Positions 8,315 to 15,895 of a DNA stretch of 42,873 bases are shown piece by piece; the stretch's first letter is position 1, and each line of letters begins with the position of its first letter. This stretch comes from UBA6220 sp041651335. Lineage in GTDB: Bacteria > Patescibacteriota > Minisyncoccia > Minisyncoccales > Minisyncoccaceae. A program made the position numbers and the translations under genes. Location of the stretch: the NCBI GenBank assembly GCA_041651335.1, contig JBAZJL010000007.1:1-42873 (forward strand), in the 5' to 3' direction. The notes beneath the pieces are model-generated. The model had not been told where the DNA came from. It searched no databases and saw only the letters and a list, made by a program, of their open reading frames with translations.

Positions 8315-9604
8315 ATGAGCAAATCAAAATTTCAAAATCCTCAAGGAATGCACGATATTTTACCCGAAGATCAGTTATATTATGATGCTGTTTTTCAAGC
8401 TGTTAAAGAAGTTTTTGATTTTTATCATTTTAAAAAAATAGACACTCCAATTGTAGAGAGCGCTGATTTGTTTAGTCGGGGAGTAGGCCAAGGCACAGAT
8501 ATTGTTCAAAAAGAAATGTATACTTTTAAAACAAAAGGAGGAAAAGATATTTTTACTCTTCGTCCAGAAGGAACAGCTCCTATTGTTCGGGCTTATTTAC
8601 AACATGGGTTCCAATCCTTGCCTCAGCCTATTAAATTATGGTATTACGGCCCGTTTTTTCGACATGAGCGTCCTCAGGCTGGGAGATACAGGCAATTCTA
8701 TCAATTTGGCGCTGAAATTTTAGGAGAAAAAGACGCTCTAGCAGATGCTCAATTGATTTCTTTGTCTTATGCTATTTTTCAAGAATTAAAATTAGGAGAA
8801 GTGATTATTCGAATTAATTCTATTGGCGATGATAATTGCCGACCAGAATATCGAAAAGCTTTAAACAAATATTTAAAATCAAAAAAATCAGGGCTTTGCG
8901 CTGAATGCCAAAAACGCTTGAAAACAAATCCCTTAAGAATTTTGGACTGTAAAAATGAAAAATGTCAAGAAGTGATAAACGCTGCACCCCAAAGTTTAGA
9001 ATTTTTATGCGAGAATTGCCATACTCATTTTAAAGAAGTTTTAGAATATTTAGAAGAAATGAAAATACCTTATATTCTTGATCCGCATTTGGTTCGGGGA
9101 TTGGATTATTACAGCAAAACTGTTTTTGAAATCGAGCCAGCTGATTTAGAACAAAAAGCCCAAGGCTCCTTGTCAGGAGGAGGAAGATATGATAATTTAG
9201 CAAAGATGCTTGGAAGTAATGCTTTGGTTCCAGCTTGTGGCATTGCCGGAGGAGTAGAAAGGATTATTGCTTTAATGAAATCCCGAGATTATAAATTTAA
9301 AGCAAAAGTTCCAGCCCAAGTATTTCTATCACAAATTGGTCCTTTGGCGAAAAAAAGAAGTTTGGCGATTATTGAAGAATTAAGGCAGGCCAATATCCGG
9401 GTTGCTGAATCTTTTAGTAAAGATTCATTAAAAGCTCAGCTTGGATTAGCCAGTAAATTAGGAATCAATAACGTGCTTATTATCGGGCAAAAAGAAGCTT
9501 TGCAGGGAACAGTGATGATGAGAAATATGGAATCTGGAAAGCAATCAGAAGTTGCTCGAGAAGAAATAATCAAAGAAATAAAACAAAGGTTAAAAGAAGA
9601 TTAA
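8315..9604 (+). CDS. hisS: Histidyl-tRNA synthetase
   Basis: 429-aa class II aminoacyl-tRNA synthetase that charges tRNA-His. Visible parts: the N-terminus FQNPQGMHDILPED, motif 1 region, motif 2 YYGPFFRHERPQAGRYRQF, the histidine-specific box LVRGLDYYSKTVFEI (HisA motif), and motif 3 ACGIAGGVERI. A C-terminal anticodon-binding domain (about residues 335-429) follows. An insertion with four cysteines (CAECQKRL, then CKNEKC, and CENC) lies between motifs 2 and the HisA box, a region that binds zinc in some HisRS proteins. The start ATG is 1 nt after the lepB stop and has no Shine-Dalgarno sequence. Confidence 0.96.
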   Translation: MSKSKFQNPQGMHDILPEDQLYYDAVFQAVKEVFDFYHFKKIDTPIVESADLFSRGVGQGTDIVQKEMYTFKTKGGKDIFTLRPEGTAPIVRAYLQHGFQSLPQPIKLWYYGPFFRHERPQAGRYRQFYQFGAEILGEKDALADAQLISLSYAIFQELKLGEVIIRINSIGDDNCRPEYRKALNKYLKSKKSGLCAECQKRLKTNPLRILDCKNEKCQEVINAAPQSLEFLCENCHTHFKEVLEYLEEMKIPYILDPHLVRGLDYYSKTVFEIEPADLEQKAQGSLSGGGRYDNLAKMLGSNALVPACGIAGGVERIIALMKSRDYKFKAKVPAQVFLSQIGPLAKKRSLAIIEELRQANIRVAESFSKDSLKAQLGLASKLGINNVLIIGQKEALQGTVMMRNMESGKQSEVAREEIIKEIKQRLKED

Positions 9605-9615
9605 ATAAAAGAGAT

Positions 9616-9828
9616 ATGAAAATTCAAAAACAACAAAAAGAGACTTCTCAATCTTTAGTCTATCGTTTTACCAAAGCAGTGCAAAAAAGTGGAATTTTGG
9701 TTGAAGCCAGAAAAAGGCGCTTTACCAAAAGAAACAAAAGCCGCAATTTGCAACAAAGAGCTGCTTTAGTAAGAGAAGAAAAAAAGAAAGAGTTTGTTAA
9801 AATTAAAAAAATGGGCAAACCAGCCTAA
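9616..9828 (+). CDS. rpsU: 30S ribosomal protein S21
   Basis: 70-aa basic protein of the small subunit. The sequence SLVYRFTKAVQKSGILVEAR, followed by a KRRFTKRNKSRN stretch, fits the S21 family, which contacts the anti-Shine-Dalgarno region of 16S rRNA. It lies between hisS and the yqeY-like gene. The rpsU-yqeY pairing echoes the classical rpsU-yqeY-dnaG-rpoD arrangement, but here dnaG-rpoD is 14 kb away. Confidence 0.88.
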   Translation: MKIQKQQKETSQSLVYRFTKAVQKSGILVEARKRRFTKRNKSRNLQQRAALVREEKKKEFVKIKKMGKPA

Positions 9829-9833
9829 AAAAT

Positions 9834-10331
9834 ATGAAAATCGAAGACATTAAAAAAGATTTAATGGAAGCGCAAAAAGCTCAAAACGAAATTGCGGTTT
9901 CTGTTTTAAGAATGCTTTTGTCTTCTATTATTAATAAACAAAAAGATAAGCGTCTGTATATTGCCGCTCACGAATCTGACTTAACTCAAGTAGATTTGGA
10001 TCGAAGAGAGAAATTGGATGATAATGAAATTCTTGAAGTGATTATTGCTGAAGCAAAAAAAAGAAGAGACAGTATTTTTAGTTTTGAAGAGGGAAGTCGT
10101 CCTGATTTAGTAGAGCGAGAACAAAAAGAGCTTGATTTTTTGAAAAAATATCTTCCCGTAGAGTTAACAGAAGCAGAAATTAGAAAAATAGTGGAAGATG
10201 TTATTGCCAAACTGGAAACAACTGGGCAAAAAAATATCGGCTTGGTTATGAAAGAAGTAATTCCGCAGACAAAGGGCCGAGCAGATGGATATTTGGTAGG
10301 GAAAATAGTAAAAGAAATGATAGGAGAATAA
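9834..10331 (+). CDS. GatB/YqeY domain protein
   Basis: 165-aa YqeY-like protein. This helical fold is shared with the C-terminal tRNA-binding tail of GatB. The N-terminus KKDLMEAQKAQNEIAVSVLR and the core ILEVIIAEAKKRRDSI, QKELDFLKKYLPVELTEAEI, and GLVMKEVIPQTKGRADGYLV match the family. It is slightly longer than the usual ~148 aa because of an insertion at about residues 40-60. The molecular role of free-standing YqeY is unclear. It starts 5 nt after rpsU and is followed by a terminator. Confidence 0.9.
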   Translation: MKIEDIKKDLMEAQKAQNEIAVSVLRMLLSSIINKQKDKRLYIAAHESDLTQVDLDRREKLDDNEILEVIIAEAKKRRDSIFSFEEGSRPDLVEREQKELDFLKKYLPVELTEAEIRKIVEDVIAKLETTGQKNIGLVMKEVIPQTKGRADGYLVGKIVKEMIGE

Positions 10332-10346
10332 ATATATTTTTAAAAG

Positions 10347-10372
10347 ATCCGCTTTGAATGGCGGATTTTTCT
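10347..10372 (+). terminator. Intrinsic terminator after the yqeY-like gene
   Basis: ATCCGC and GCGGAT form a 6-bp stem around an 8-nt loop, followed by TTTTTCTTTTTC. It ends the lepB-hisS-rpsU-yqeY run. Confidence 0.8.
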
Positions 10373-10408
10373 TTTTCTTTTTCTAAAAAATATTTTTTTT
10401 AAAAAAAT

Positions 10409-10486
10409 AATCTAAAAAAATCATTATTTTTTGATTTTTTAGATAAAATTAAGATGATTTTTAGGAAAATGGCAAGGGCTTGCCAT
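10409..10486 (+). promoter_or_regulatory. Structured leader upstream of ybeY
   Basis: This AT-rich gap holds two inverted repeats. The first pairs ATCTAAAAAAATCA (starting 10410) with TGATTTTTTAGAT (ending 10444), with one bulge, and runs into a TAAAAT box at 10444-10449. The second is ATGGCAAG/CTTGCCAT (10469-10476 and 10479-10486), just before a T-run and about 22 nt before the ybeY ATG. The first could be an operator or old terminator, the second a 5'-UTR hairpin or attenuator. Function is inferred only. Confidence 0.4.
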
Positions 10487-10508
10487 AAATTTTTTAATTT
10501 AGTAAAAT

Positions 10509-10958
10509 ATGATTACTAAAATGTTGGCAATTAATAATCTCACCGGAAAAAATAAAAAAATAGACGAAAAATTATTATTAAAAATTGCTAAAAAAGTTTT
10601 AGAAATAGAAAAAATCAAAGCAAAGATAAATTTATCAATCGCTTTGGTTTCTTCAACGGAAATTAAAAAGCTTAACAACAAATATCGCGGAAAAAATAAG
10701 CCAACGGACGTGCTTTCTTTTGGGGAAATCAAAAAAAACAAAACACAAATTGATTTTTTTGAACCAGAAATAATTATTTGCCCCGAAGAAGTGAAAAATA
10801 ACGCCCAGCAATCAAAAGAACCGTTTAAAAAAGAGTTAATAAGAGTTCTTATTCATGCTATTCTTCATCTTCTTGGTTTCGAACACGAGCAAGGAGGTTT
10901 GGTTGCCGAAAAAATGATAAGAAAACAGGAAAAATATCTTTCGTTATTCAAATTTTAA
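10509..10958 (+). CDS. ybeY: Endoribonuclease YbeY
   Basis: 149-aa metallo-endoribonuclease for 16S rRNA 3'-end maturation and ribosome quality control. The metal-binding motif HxxxHxxxxxH is present: His116, His120 and His126 in LIHAILHLLGFEHE. Upstream are LNNKYRGKNKPTDVLSF, the family's substrate-side signature, and EIIICPEEV. The length is normal. ftsA follows after 6 nt, so ybeY-ftsA-ftsZ look like one transcription unit. Confidence 0.95.
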   Translation: MITKMLAINNLTGKNKKIDEKLLLKIAKKVLEIEKIKAKINLSIALVSSTEIKKLNNKYRGKNKPTDVLSFGEIKKNKTQIDFFEPEIIICPEEVKNNAQQSKEPFKKELIRVLIHAILHLLGFEHEQGGLVAEKMIRKQEKYLSLFKF

Positions 10959-10964
10959 AAAATT

Positions 10965-12323
10965 ATGGCCAAAACACAAATTGTCATTGGAATAGATATT
11001 GGAACTGATACGATTAAAATTTTGGCTGTAAAAAAAGAAATTGAAACTGGAAAAATTTTGGAAACAATTTTTTTAAACAAGGTAAAGTCGTTTGGGGTTC
11101 AAAAAGGAAGAATTAAAAATATCAACGAGGTTGCAAAAAGAATCCAAGATTTGGTTGAAAAGATGGAGCAATCTCAGGGCCAGAAAAGATCAAATCATCA
11201 AGAATTTTTATTAAGCATTAATGGAAGCAAGCTCCAATTATTTCCTAGTCGGGGGTTGGTAGTTGTTGGCCGAGCAGATCAAAAAGTTTCTCAAGAAGAC
11301 GTTGACCGAATTTATCAAAACGTGCGAGCAGTTAATTTACAATCAACCAATAAAGAAATTTTGGATGTTTATCCCAAAGAATGGATTTTAGACGGTGAAC
11401 GCGACGTAAAAGATCCTTTAAATTTGCACGGCGCGAGATTAGAATTAGAAGCTTATTTACTTTCTGTTTTTTCTTCTGATTTAGAAAGCGTAGTTGAGGC
11501 TGGAATCAGTGCTGGCCTGGATATTGACGTTAATAATATTGTTGCTTGTCCAGTAGCTGATGCGCGCTCGGTTTTAACCCCTCAACAAAAAGAATTAGGG
11601 GTAGCCTTGATTAATATTGGCGCCGCCACAACCAGCGTAAGCATTTATGAAGAAGGAAAGCTTTTAAATATGGCGATTTTTCCGATTGGATCAGCCAATA
11701 TTACCAATGATATTGCCATTGGCTTTAAAACTGAAATTGAAGTTGCGGAGCAAATTAAAAAAGAATACGGATCATGCTTTGATAATGAATCTGGCTCAAA
11801 AAAAATAGAAATAAATCTTGATGTATTTGCCAGAGAAGATGAAGAAATTGCTTTGCAAAAAGATATTGAAGATTCAGTTTTTGAAACCTTTGGTCGGGGA
11901 TTAAAAAAAATAGAAAAACAAAAACTCAAAAAAGAAAAAGGAAATATTCTTGTTTTTTCCAAAAAAGATTTGAAAAAAATAATTAATGCTCGCGTAGATG
12001 AAATTTATAGCTTGGCAGTTGAAGAAATTAAAAGATCTGGCAAGCAAGGATTATTGCCAGGGGGCATAGTTTTAACTGGCGGAGGTTCAAAATTGCCAGG
12101 AATGATAGATTTGGCAAAAAAAGAATTTAATTTGCCTTGTCGAATCGGTTTTCCCAAAGAGCTTAATAATCAAGTCATGGATCCTTCTTTTGCCACGGTT
12201 TGTGGTTTGATCATGGATGAAGATGAAGAAAGCGGTCCGCAATCAGAAGGGGCAAATGAACAAGGAATTTTAGGAAAAATATTCAGAAATATTATTAATT
12301 TTATTAAAAATTTAGCGCCTTAA
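10965..12323 (+). CDS. ftsA: Cell division protein FtsA
   Basis: 452-aa actin-like protein that tethers FtsZ to the membrane. Phosphate-1 motif IGIDIGTDTIKILAV (residues 7-21), SHS2 (1C) domain at about 90-170, phosphate-2 motif VALINIGAATTSVSIYE, and the adenosine motif GIVLTGGGSKLPGM are visible. The end (KIFRNIINFIKNLAP) looks like the amphipathic membrane-targeting helix. ftsZ begins 1 nt after its stop. A charged insert at about residues 270-330 is longer than in most FtsA. Its usual partner, the C-terminal peptide of FtsZ, is missing from the neighbouring FtsZ. Confidence 0.93.
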   Translation: MAKTQIVIGIDIGTDTIKILAVKKEIETGKILETIFLNKVKSFGVQKGRIKNINEVAKRIQDLVEKMEQSQGQKRSNHQEFLLSINGSKLQLFPSRGLVVVGRADQKVSQEDVDRIYQNVRAVNLQSTNKEILDVYPKEWILDGERDVKDPLNLHGARLELEAYLLSVFSSDLESVVEAGISAGLDIDVNNIVACPVADARSVLTPQQKELGVALINIGAATTSVSIYEEGKLLNMAIFPIGSANITNDIAIGFKTEIEVAEQIKKEYGSCFDNESGSKKIEINLDVFAREDEEIALQKDIEDSVFETFGRGLKKIEKQKLKKEKGNILVFSKKDLKKIINARVDEIYSLAVEEIKRSGKQGLLPGGIVLTGGGSKLPGMIDLAKKEFNLPCRIGFPKELNNQVMDPSFATVCGLIMDEDEESGPQSEGANEQGILGKIFRNIINFIKNLAP

Positions 12324-12324
12324 A

Positions 12325-13260
12325 ATGATGCCAACAAAAATAAAAGTTATTGGAGTAGGCGGGGCTGGAGGGAATACTATTTCTCGGCTGTTTTCTGCTG
12401 GCATCAATAATGTTGAATTGATTAGCATTAATACCGACACCCAAGATTTAAAAAGAAAAAGCGCGCATTTAAAATTAAGGATCGGAGAAAAAACCACGAA
12501 AGGATTGGGGGCGGGAATGAAACCAGAAATAGGCAGTCTTTCCGCCAAAGAAAATATTAAAGAAATCGAAGAAATTTTAAAAGGAGCAGATATTGTTTTT
12601 TTAACAGCTGGGCTAGGGGGTGGAACCGGTTCTGGAGCTATGCCGATTATTGCAGAATTAGCGAAAAGAAATGGAATTTTAACCATTGGCGTAGTAACAA
12701 TGCCTTTTTCTTTCGAAGGCCGAAAAAGAAAGAAAATTGCTCAGAATAGTTTAGAACAAATAGAAAAATTTATTGATACAATTGTAGTAATTCCAAACGA
12801 TAAATTAATTGAATTAGTGCCTTTGAAATCATCAGTAGAAGAGGCTTTTGCCAAGTGTGATGAACTTTTAAAAGAAGCAGTTGAAAGTATAAGCAATGTT
12901 ATTTTAAACCCTGGAATTTTAAATTTGGATTTTGCTGATATCAAAGAAATTTTGAAAAAAGGAGGAACCGCCTACTTCGGAATCGGTCGAGCCGAAGGCA
13001 AGGATAGAATTTTAAAAGCAATTGAAAAAGCGATTTATTCGCCGATAAATAATTTTTCTTTGGAAAAAACTAATGGAATTTTATTTAATGTTTCTTCTGG
13101 AATGGATAATTTATATCTTTCCGAAGTAAAGAAAATAGCCGAAGCGATTAAAAAGAAGGTGTCGCCTCAGGCAAAGATTATTTTTGGCGCTTGTTTTGAT
13201 AAATCTCTTAAAAAAGACGAAATCAGAATTACAATTATCGCCACGAGCACAGAAAAATAA
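12325..13260 (+). CDS. ftsZ: Cell division GTPase FtsZ, short form without C-terminal linker/peptide
   Basis: 311-aa tubulin-like GTPase that polymerises at the division site. GGAGGN (residues 12-17) and the tubulin signature GGGTGSG (98-104) bind GTP. The T7 loop NLDFADI (200-206) supplies the catalytic Asp. The polymerising core ends at IRITIIATSTEK, where the protein stops. Most FtsZ proteins have a further disordered linker and a conserved C-terminal peptide that binds FtsA, ZipA and others. Both are absent. The N-terminal extension is also short. It directly follows ftsA. Either the genome has a second, full-length FtsZ, or FtsA is contacted in another way. Confidence 0.92.
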   Translation: MMPTKIKVIGVGGAGGNTISRLFSAGINNVELISINTDTQDLKRKSAHLKLRIGEKTTKGLGAGMKPEIGSLSAKENIKEIEEILKGADIVFLTAGLGGGTGSGAMPIIAELAKRNGILTIGVVTMPFSFEGRKRKKIAQNSLEQIEKFIDTIVVIPNDKLIELVPLKSSVEEAFAKCDELLKEAVESISNVILNPGILNLDFADIKEILKKGGTAYFGIGRAEGKDRILKAIEKAIYSPINNFSLEKTNGILFNVSSGMDNLYLSEVKKIAEAIKKKVSPQAKIIFGACFDKSLKKDEIRITIIATSTEK

Positions 13261-13324
13261 AAAAATAATAAATCTGTCCCGGTCGAGGCTTTGGCAGGGC
13301 AATTAACAAATCTTCTTTAATGAA

Positions 13325-13338
13325 TGTCAAAATTGACA
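13325..13338 (+). promoter_or_regulatory. Short palindrome upstream of nrdD
   Basis: TGTCAA-AA-TTGACA, 30 nt before the nrdD ATG. The right arm TTGACA could also serve as a -35 box, so a repressor at the palindrome would cover the promoter. The sequence does not resemble the NrdR box. Weak evidence. Confidence 0.3.
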
Positions 13339-13367
13339 ATAATTGAGAGGGGATTAGAAATACCAAT

Positions 13368-15500
13368 ATGATAAATAAAATTTTAAAAGTAGAAAAAAGA
13401 AATAAAGATATCGTTGATTTTAATGAGGAAAAAATCAGAAATGCTGTTTTTAAGGCGATTACAGCAACAAAAAAAGGAAATGGAGAAAAAAGTAAAAAAA
13501 TCTCCAATAAGGTTCTTGATATTCTCAACAGAAGGTTTAAATCAGGAGAAATTCCTAATGTGGAGCAAATCCAGGATATTATTGAAGAAGTTTTAATTTT
13601 AGAAGGAGAAGTTGAACCAGCCAAAGCTTTTATTCTTTACCGAGAACAAAGAAGAAAAATTAGAGAAGCGCAATCTATTAGCGAAGAAGCAGTTGATCGA
13701 GTTGATGATTATTTAGACAAAATGGACTGGGAAGTTCAAGAAAATTCCAACATGACCTTTTCCTTGCAAGGGTTAAATCATTATGGGGTGAGCTATATTG
13801 TTAAAAAATATTGGTTGAATAAAATTTATCCCAAAGAGGTTCGAGAAGCAAACGAATCTGGAGATTTTCATTTGCACAACTTAGACACTTTGTCTTGTTA
13901 TTGCGTAGGCTGGGATTTGTATGACTTATTGATTCATGGATTTGGGGGAGTAATGGGCAAAGTAGAATCAACTCCGCCAAAACATTTTCGTTCTGCCTTG
14001 GGCCAAATTGTTAATTTTATGTATACTTTGCAGGGCGAGGCAGCGGGAGCGGTTTCTTTTTCCAACTTTGATACTTTATTGGCTCCGTTTATTCGTTATG
14101 ACAATCTTAGTTATGCCCAGGTAGAACAAGCAATTCAAGAATTTATGTATAATATGTCTGTGCCCACCAGAGTTGGATTTCAATGCCCGTTTACCAATAT
14201 TACTTTAGACTTAAAGCCTTCAGCGGTATTTGCTAATCAGCCAATTATTATCGGAGGAAACCCTCAAAAAGAAACTTATGGAGAATTTGCCGAAGAAATG
14301 AAAATGCTGGTAAAAGCTTTTTATACCACAATGATTAAAGGGGACAGAAGCGGTCGGCCGTTTTCTTTCCCAATTCCTACTATTAATATTACCAAAGATT
14401 TTCCTTGGGAGGATCCAGCTCTTGATTCTTTGTTTGAAGCTTCGGCTAAATATGGGATTAATTATTTTGCCAATTACATTAATTCAGAAATGAAGCCCGA
14501 AGATGTCCGTTCTATGTGTTGCCGGCTTAGGTTAGACTTAAATGAACTAAGCAATCGAGGGGGAGGAGGATTATTTGGATCGGGATCATTAACTGGCAGT
14601 ATTGGTGTGGTTACTATTAATTTGCCTCGAATCGGTTATTTATCAAAAACAAAAAAAGAATTTTTTGAAAGATTGGGGAAAATAATGGATATTGCTAAAG
14701 AAAGTTTGGAAATAAAAAGAAAAACTATCGAAGAATTTACTTCCAAAGGATTATACCCCTATTCTCGCCATTATTTAGAAAGCGTGAAAAAAGCAAAAAA
14801 TCAATATTTTGCCAATCATTTTTCTACTATCGGCTTGTCGGGAATGAACGAAGCCTTGCTTAATTTTATTGGCGAGGGCGTGGGAACAAAAAAAGGAAAA
14901 GCTTTGGCTTTAGAAATAATGGATTTTATGAGAGCGCGCCTAAAAGAATACCAAACTGAAACTGGAAATATTTATAATTTAGAGGCGACGCCAGCCGAGT
15001 CTACTGCTTTTCGTTTGGCTAATAAGGATCGAAAATTATATCCAGACATAATTACTTCTGGCACCAAAAAAGTTCCTTATTATACCAACTCCACGCAATT
15101 GCCGGTTAACTTTACAGATGATATTTTTGAAGAATTAAAACTTCAAGATGAAATCCAGTGTAAATATACTGGGGGAACAGTCGAACATATTTTTGTGGGT
15201 GAAGAAATTGCTGATATTCAAACCGTGAAAAGCCTAGTGAAAAAGATTTTTGAAAAGCATCGTTTGCCTTATATTACTATTACTCCTACTTTTTCTATTT
15301 GTCCGATTCATGGCTATATTTCTGGCAAACACTTTACTTGTCCAAAATGTACGATCGAACAGCCTTGTGAGGTTTATTCCCGCGTGGTTGGCTACTTGCG
15401 CCCAGTTTCCCAATGGAACGAGGGCAAACAGCAAGAATTTAAAGAAAGAAAAGAATTTAAAATCAAAGCTTCTCTTGCGAAAGTAAATAATAAAAATTAA
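13368..15500 (+). CDS. nrdD: Anaerobic (class III) ribonucleoside-triphosphate reductase
   Basis: 710-aa glycyl-radical enzyme that reduces NTPs to dNTPs without oxygen. An ATP-cone allosteric domain is at the N-terminus (about residues 3-95). The catalytic barrel follows. Near the end is a metal site with C645, H648, C658 and C661 (CPIHG...CPKC), then the radical loop RVVGYLRPVSQWNEGK with Gly675. It sits upstream of a small gene repeating the radical loop and of the radical-SAM activase, which together look like one functional unit. A 60-bp stretch (15372-15431) is identical to DNA in the small gene. The protein is complete, so this is not a split gene. Confidence 0.95.
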   Translation: MINKILKVEKRNKDIVDFNEEKIRNAVFKAITATKKGNGEKSKKISNKVLDILNRRFKSGEIPNVEQIQDIIEEVLILEGEVEPAKAFILYREQRRKIREAQSISEEAVDRVDDYLDKMDWEVQENSNMTFSLQGLNHYGVSYIVKKYWLNKIYPKEVREANESGDFHLHNLDTLSCYCVGWDLYDLLIHGFGGVMGKVESTPPKHFRSALGQIVNFMYTLQGEAAGAVSFSNFDTLLAPFIRYDNLSYAQVEQAIQEFMYNMSVPTRVGFQCPFTNITLDLKPSAVFANQPIIIGGNPQKETYGEFAEEMKMLVKAFYTTMIKGDRSGRPFSFPIPTINITKDFPWEDPALDSLFEASAKYGINYFANYINSEMKPEDVRSMCCRLRLDLNELSNRGGGGLFGSGSLTGSIGVVTINLPRIGYLSKTKKEFFERLGKIMDIAKESLEIKRKTIEEFTSKGLYPYSRHYLESVKKAKNQYFANHFSTIGLSGMNEALLNFIGEGVGTKKGKALALEIMDFMRARLKEYQTETGNIYNLEATPAESTAFRLANKDRKLYPDIITSGTKKVPYYTNSTQLPVNFTDDIFEELKLQDEIQCKYTGGTVEHIFVGEEIADIQTVKSLVKKIFEKHRLPYITITPTFSICPIHGYISGKHFTCPKCTIEQPCEVYSRVVGYLRPVSQWNEGKQQEFKERKEFKIKASLAKVNNKN
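15372..15431 (+). repeat. 60-bp direct repeat encoding the glycyl-radical loop, copy 1 (in nrdD)
   Basis: Identical over 60 bp to 15706-15765 (offset 334 bp), then the copies diverge (mostly synonymous or conservative changes for another ~30 bp). It encodes VYSRVVGYLRPVSQWNEGKQ, including Gly675. Confidence 0.97.
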
Positions 15501-15525
15501 TTATTTTTATAATAATAAAAACAAT

Positions 15526-15810
15526 ATGGAGCCCAAATTTTTTTGCCATGACTGTGGTTGTAAAATAGAAATCAACGAGGCCAATGAAATAGTAAATGGC
15601 CAGTTGTTAAAATATAATTTACCAGATGGCACAGACAAATCTATTTTTAAGTGCAATGATTGTTACCAAAAAAACAAAAGCTTGAATAATTTTCAAGAAA
15701 CCGAAGTTTATTCCCGCGTGGTTGGCTACTTGCGCCCAGTTTCCCAATGGAACGAGGGCAAACAGGAAGAATTCAAAGATCGAAAAGAATTCGATATTAA
15801 AAATATTTAA
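15526..15810 (+). CDS. Mini-NrdD: zinc-ribbon protein with a stand-alone NrdD glycyl-radical loop
   Basis: 94 aa. Residues 1-50 look like a zinc ribbon (C7, C10, C12 and C43, C46: FCHDCGC and KCNDC). Residues 60-88 duplicate the C-terminal radical loop of the adjacent NrdD, with the radical Gly at position 67. Of the 60 bp encoding VYSRVVGYLRPVSQWNEGKQ, all match nrdD. The rest of the protein is unrelated to NrdD, and the conserved NrdD Cys just before the loop (C667) is replaced by Thr. The closest known logic is GrcA/YfiD, a small protein whose glycyl-radical domain replaces the oxygen-cleaved one of pyruvate formate-lyase. I infer a similar repair role for NrdD. A decoy or regulator of the activase is also possible. 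It lies between nrdD and its activase. Confidence 0.75.
   Translation: MEPKFFCHDCGCKIEINEANEIVNGQLLKYNLPDGTDKSIFKCNDCYQKNKSLNNFQETEVYSRVVGYLRPVSQWNEGKQEEFKDRKEFDIKNI
15706..15765 (+). repeat. 60-bp direct repeat encoding the glycyl-radical loop, copy 2 (in mini-NrdD)
   Basis: Second copy of the repeat in nrdD at 15372-15431, in the same reading phase relative to the encoded loop. Exact identity with divergent flanks suggests recent gene conversion or duplication. Confidence 0.97.
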
Positions 15811-15833
15811 TGTTTCTTAAAGATTTTTTAAAA

Positions 15834-15857
15834 AGAAGCGGACAAAGGTCCGCTTCT
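15834..15857. terminator. Perfect 10-bp hairpin after mini-NrdD
   Basis: AGAAGCGGAC, loop AAAG, GTCCGCTTCT. It is very stable for this AT-rich genome. On the plus strand no clean T-run follows (GGGCGCC comes next). On the minus strand CTTCTTTTTAAAAAA follows, but no minus-strand gene is near. It could be a weak terminator or an mRNA-stabilising element between nrdD/mini-nrdD and the activase gene. Confidence 0.5.
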
Positions 15858-15895
15858 GGGCGCCTAATCTTTTATTCTTAAAATCATTATCTTCA

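Noticed and set aside
12312..12686. Minus-strand frame opposite ftsZ
   Set aside because: Ser/Pro/Ile-rich shadow of a well-supported gene.
13235..13624. Minus-strand 129-aa frame opposite the ftsZ-nrdD junction
   Set aside because: Overlaps the NrdD ATP-cone on the other strand and has no recognisable domain.
13368..15810. nrdD split into two pieces by a frameshift
   Set aside because: NrdD contains its own complete radical loop and natural end; the downstream protein has its own start and a zinc ribbon, so it is a separate gene.
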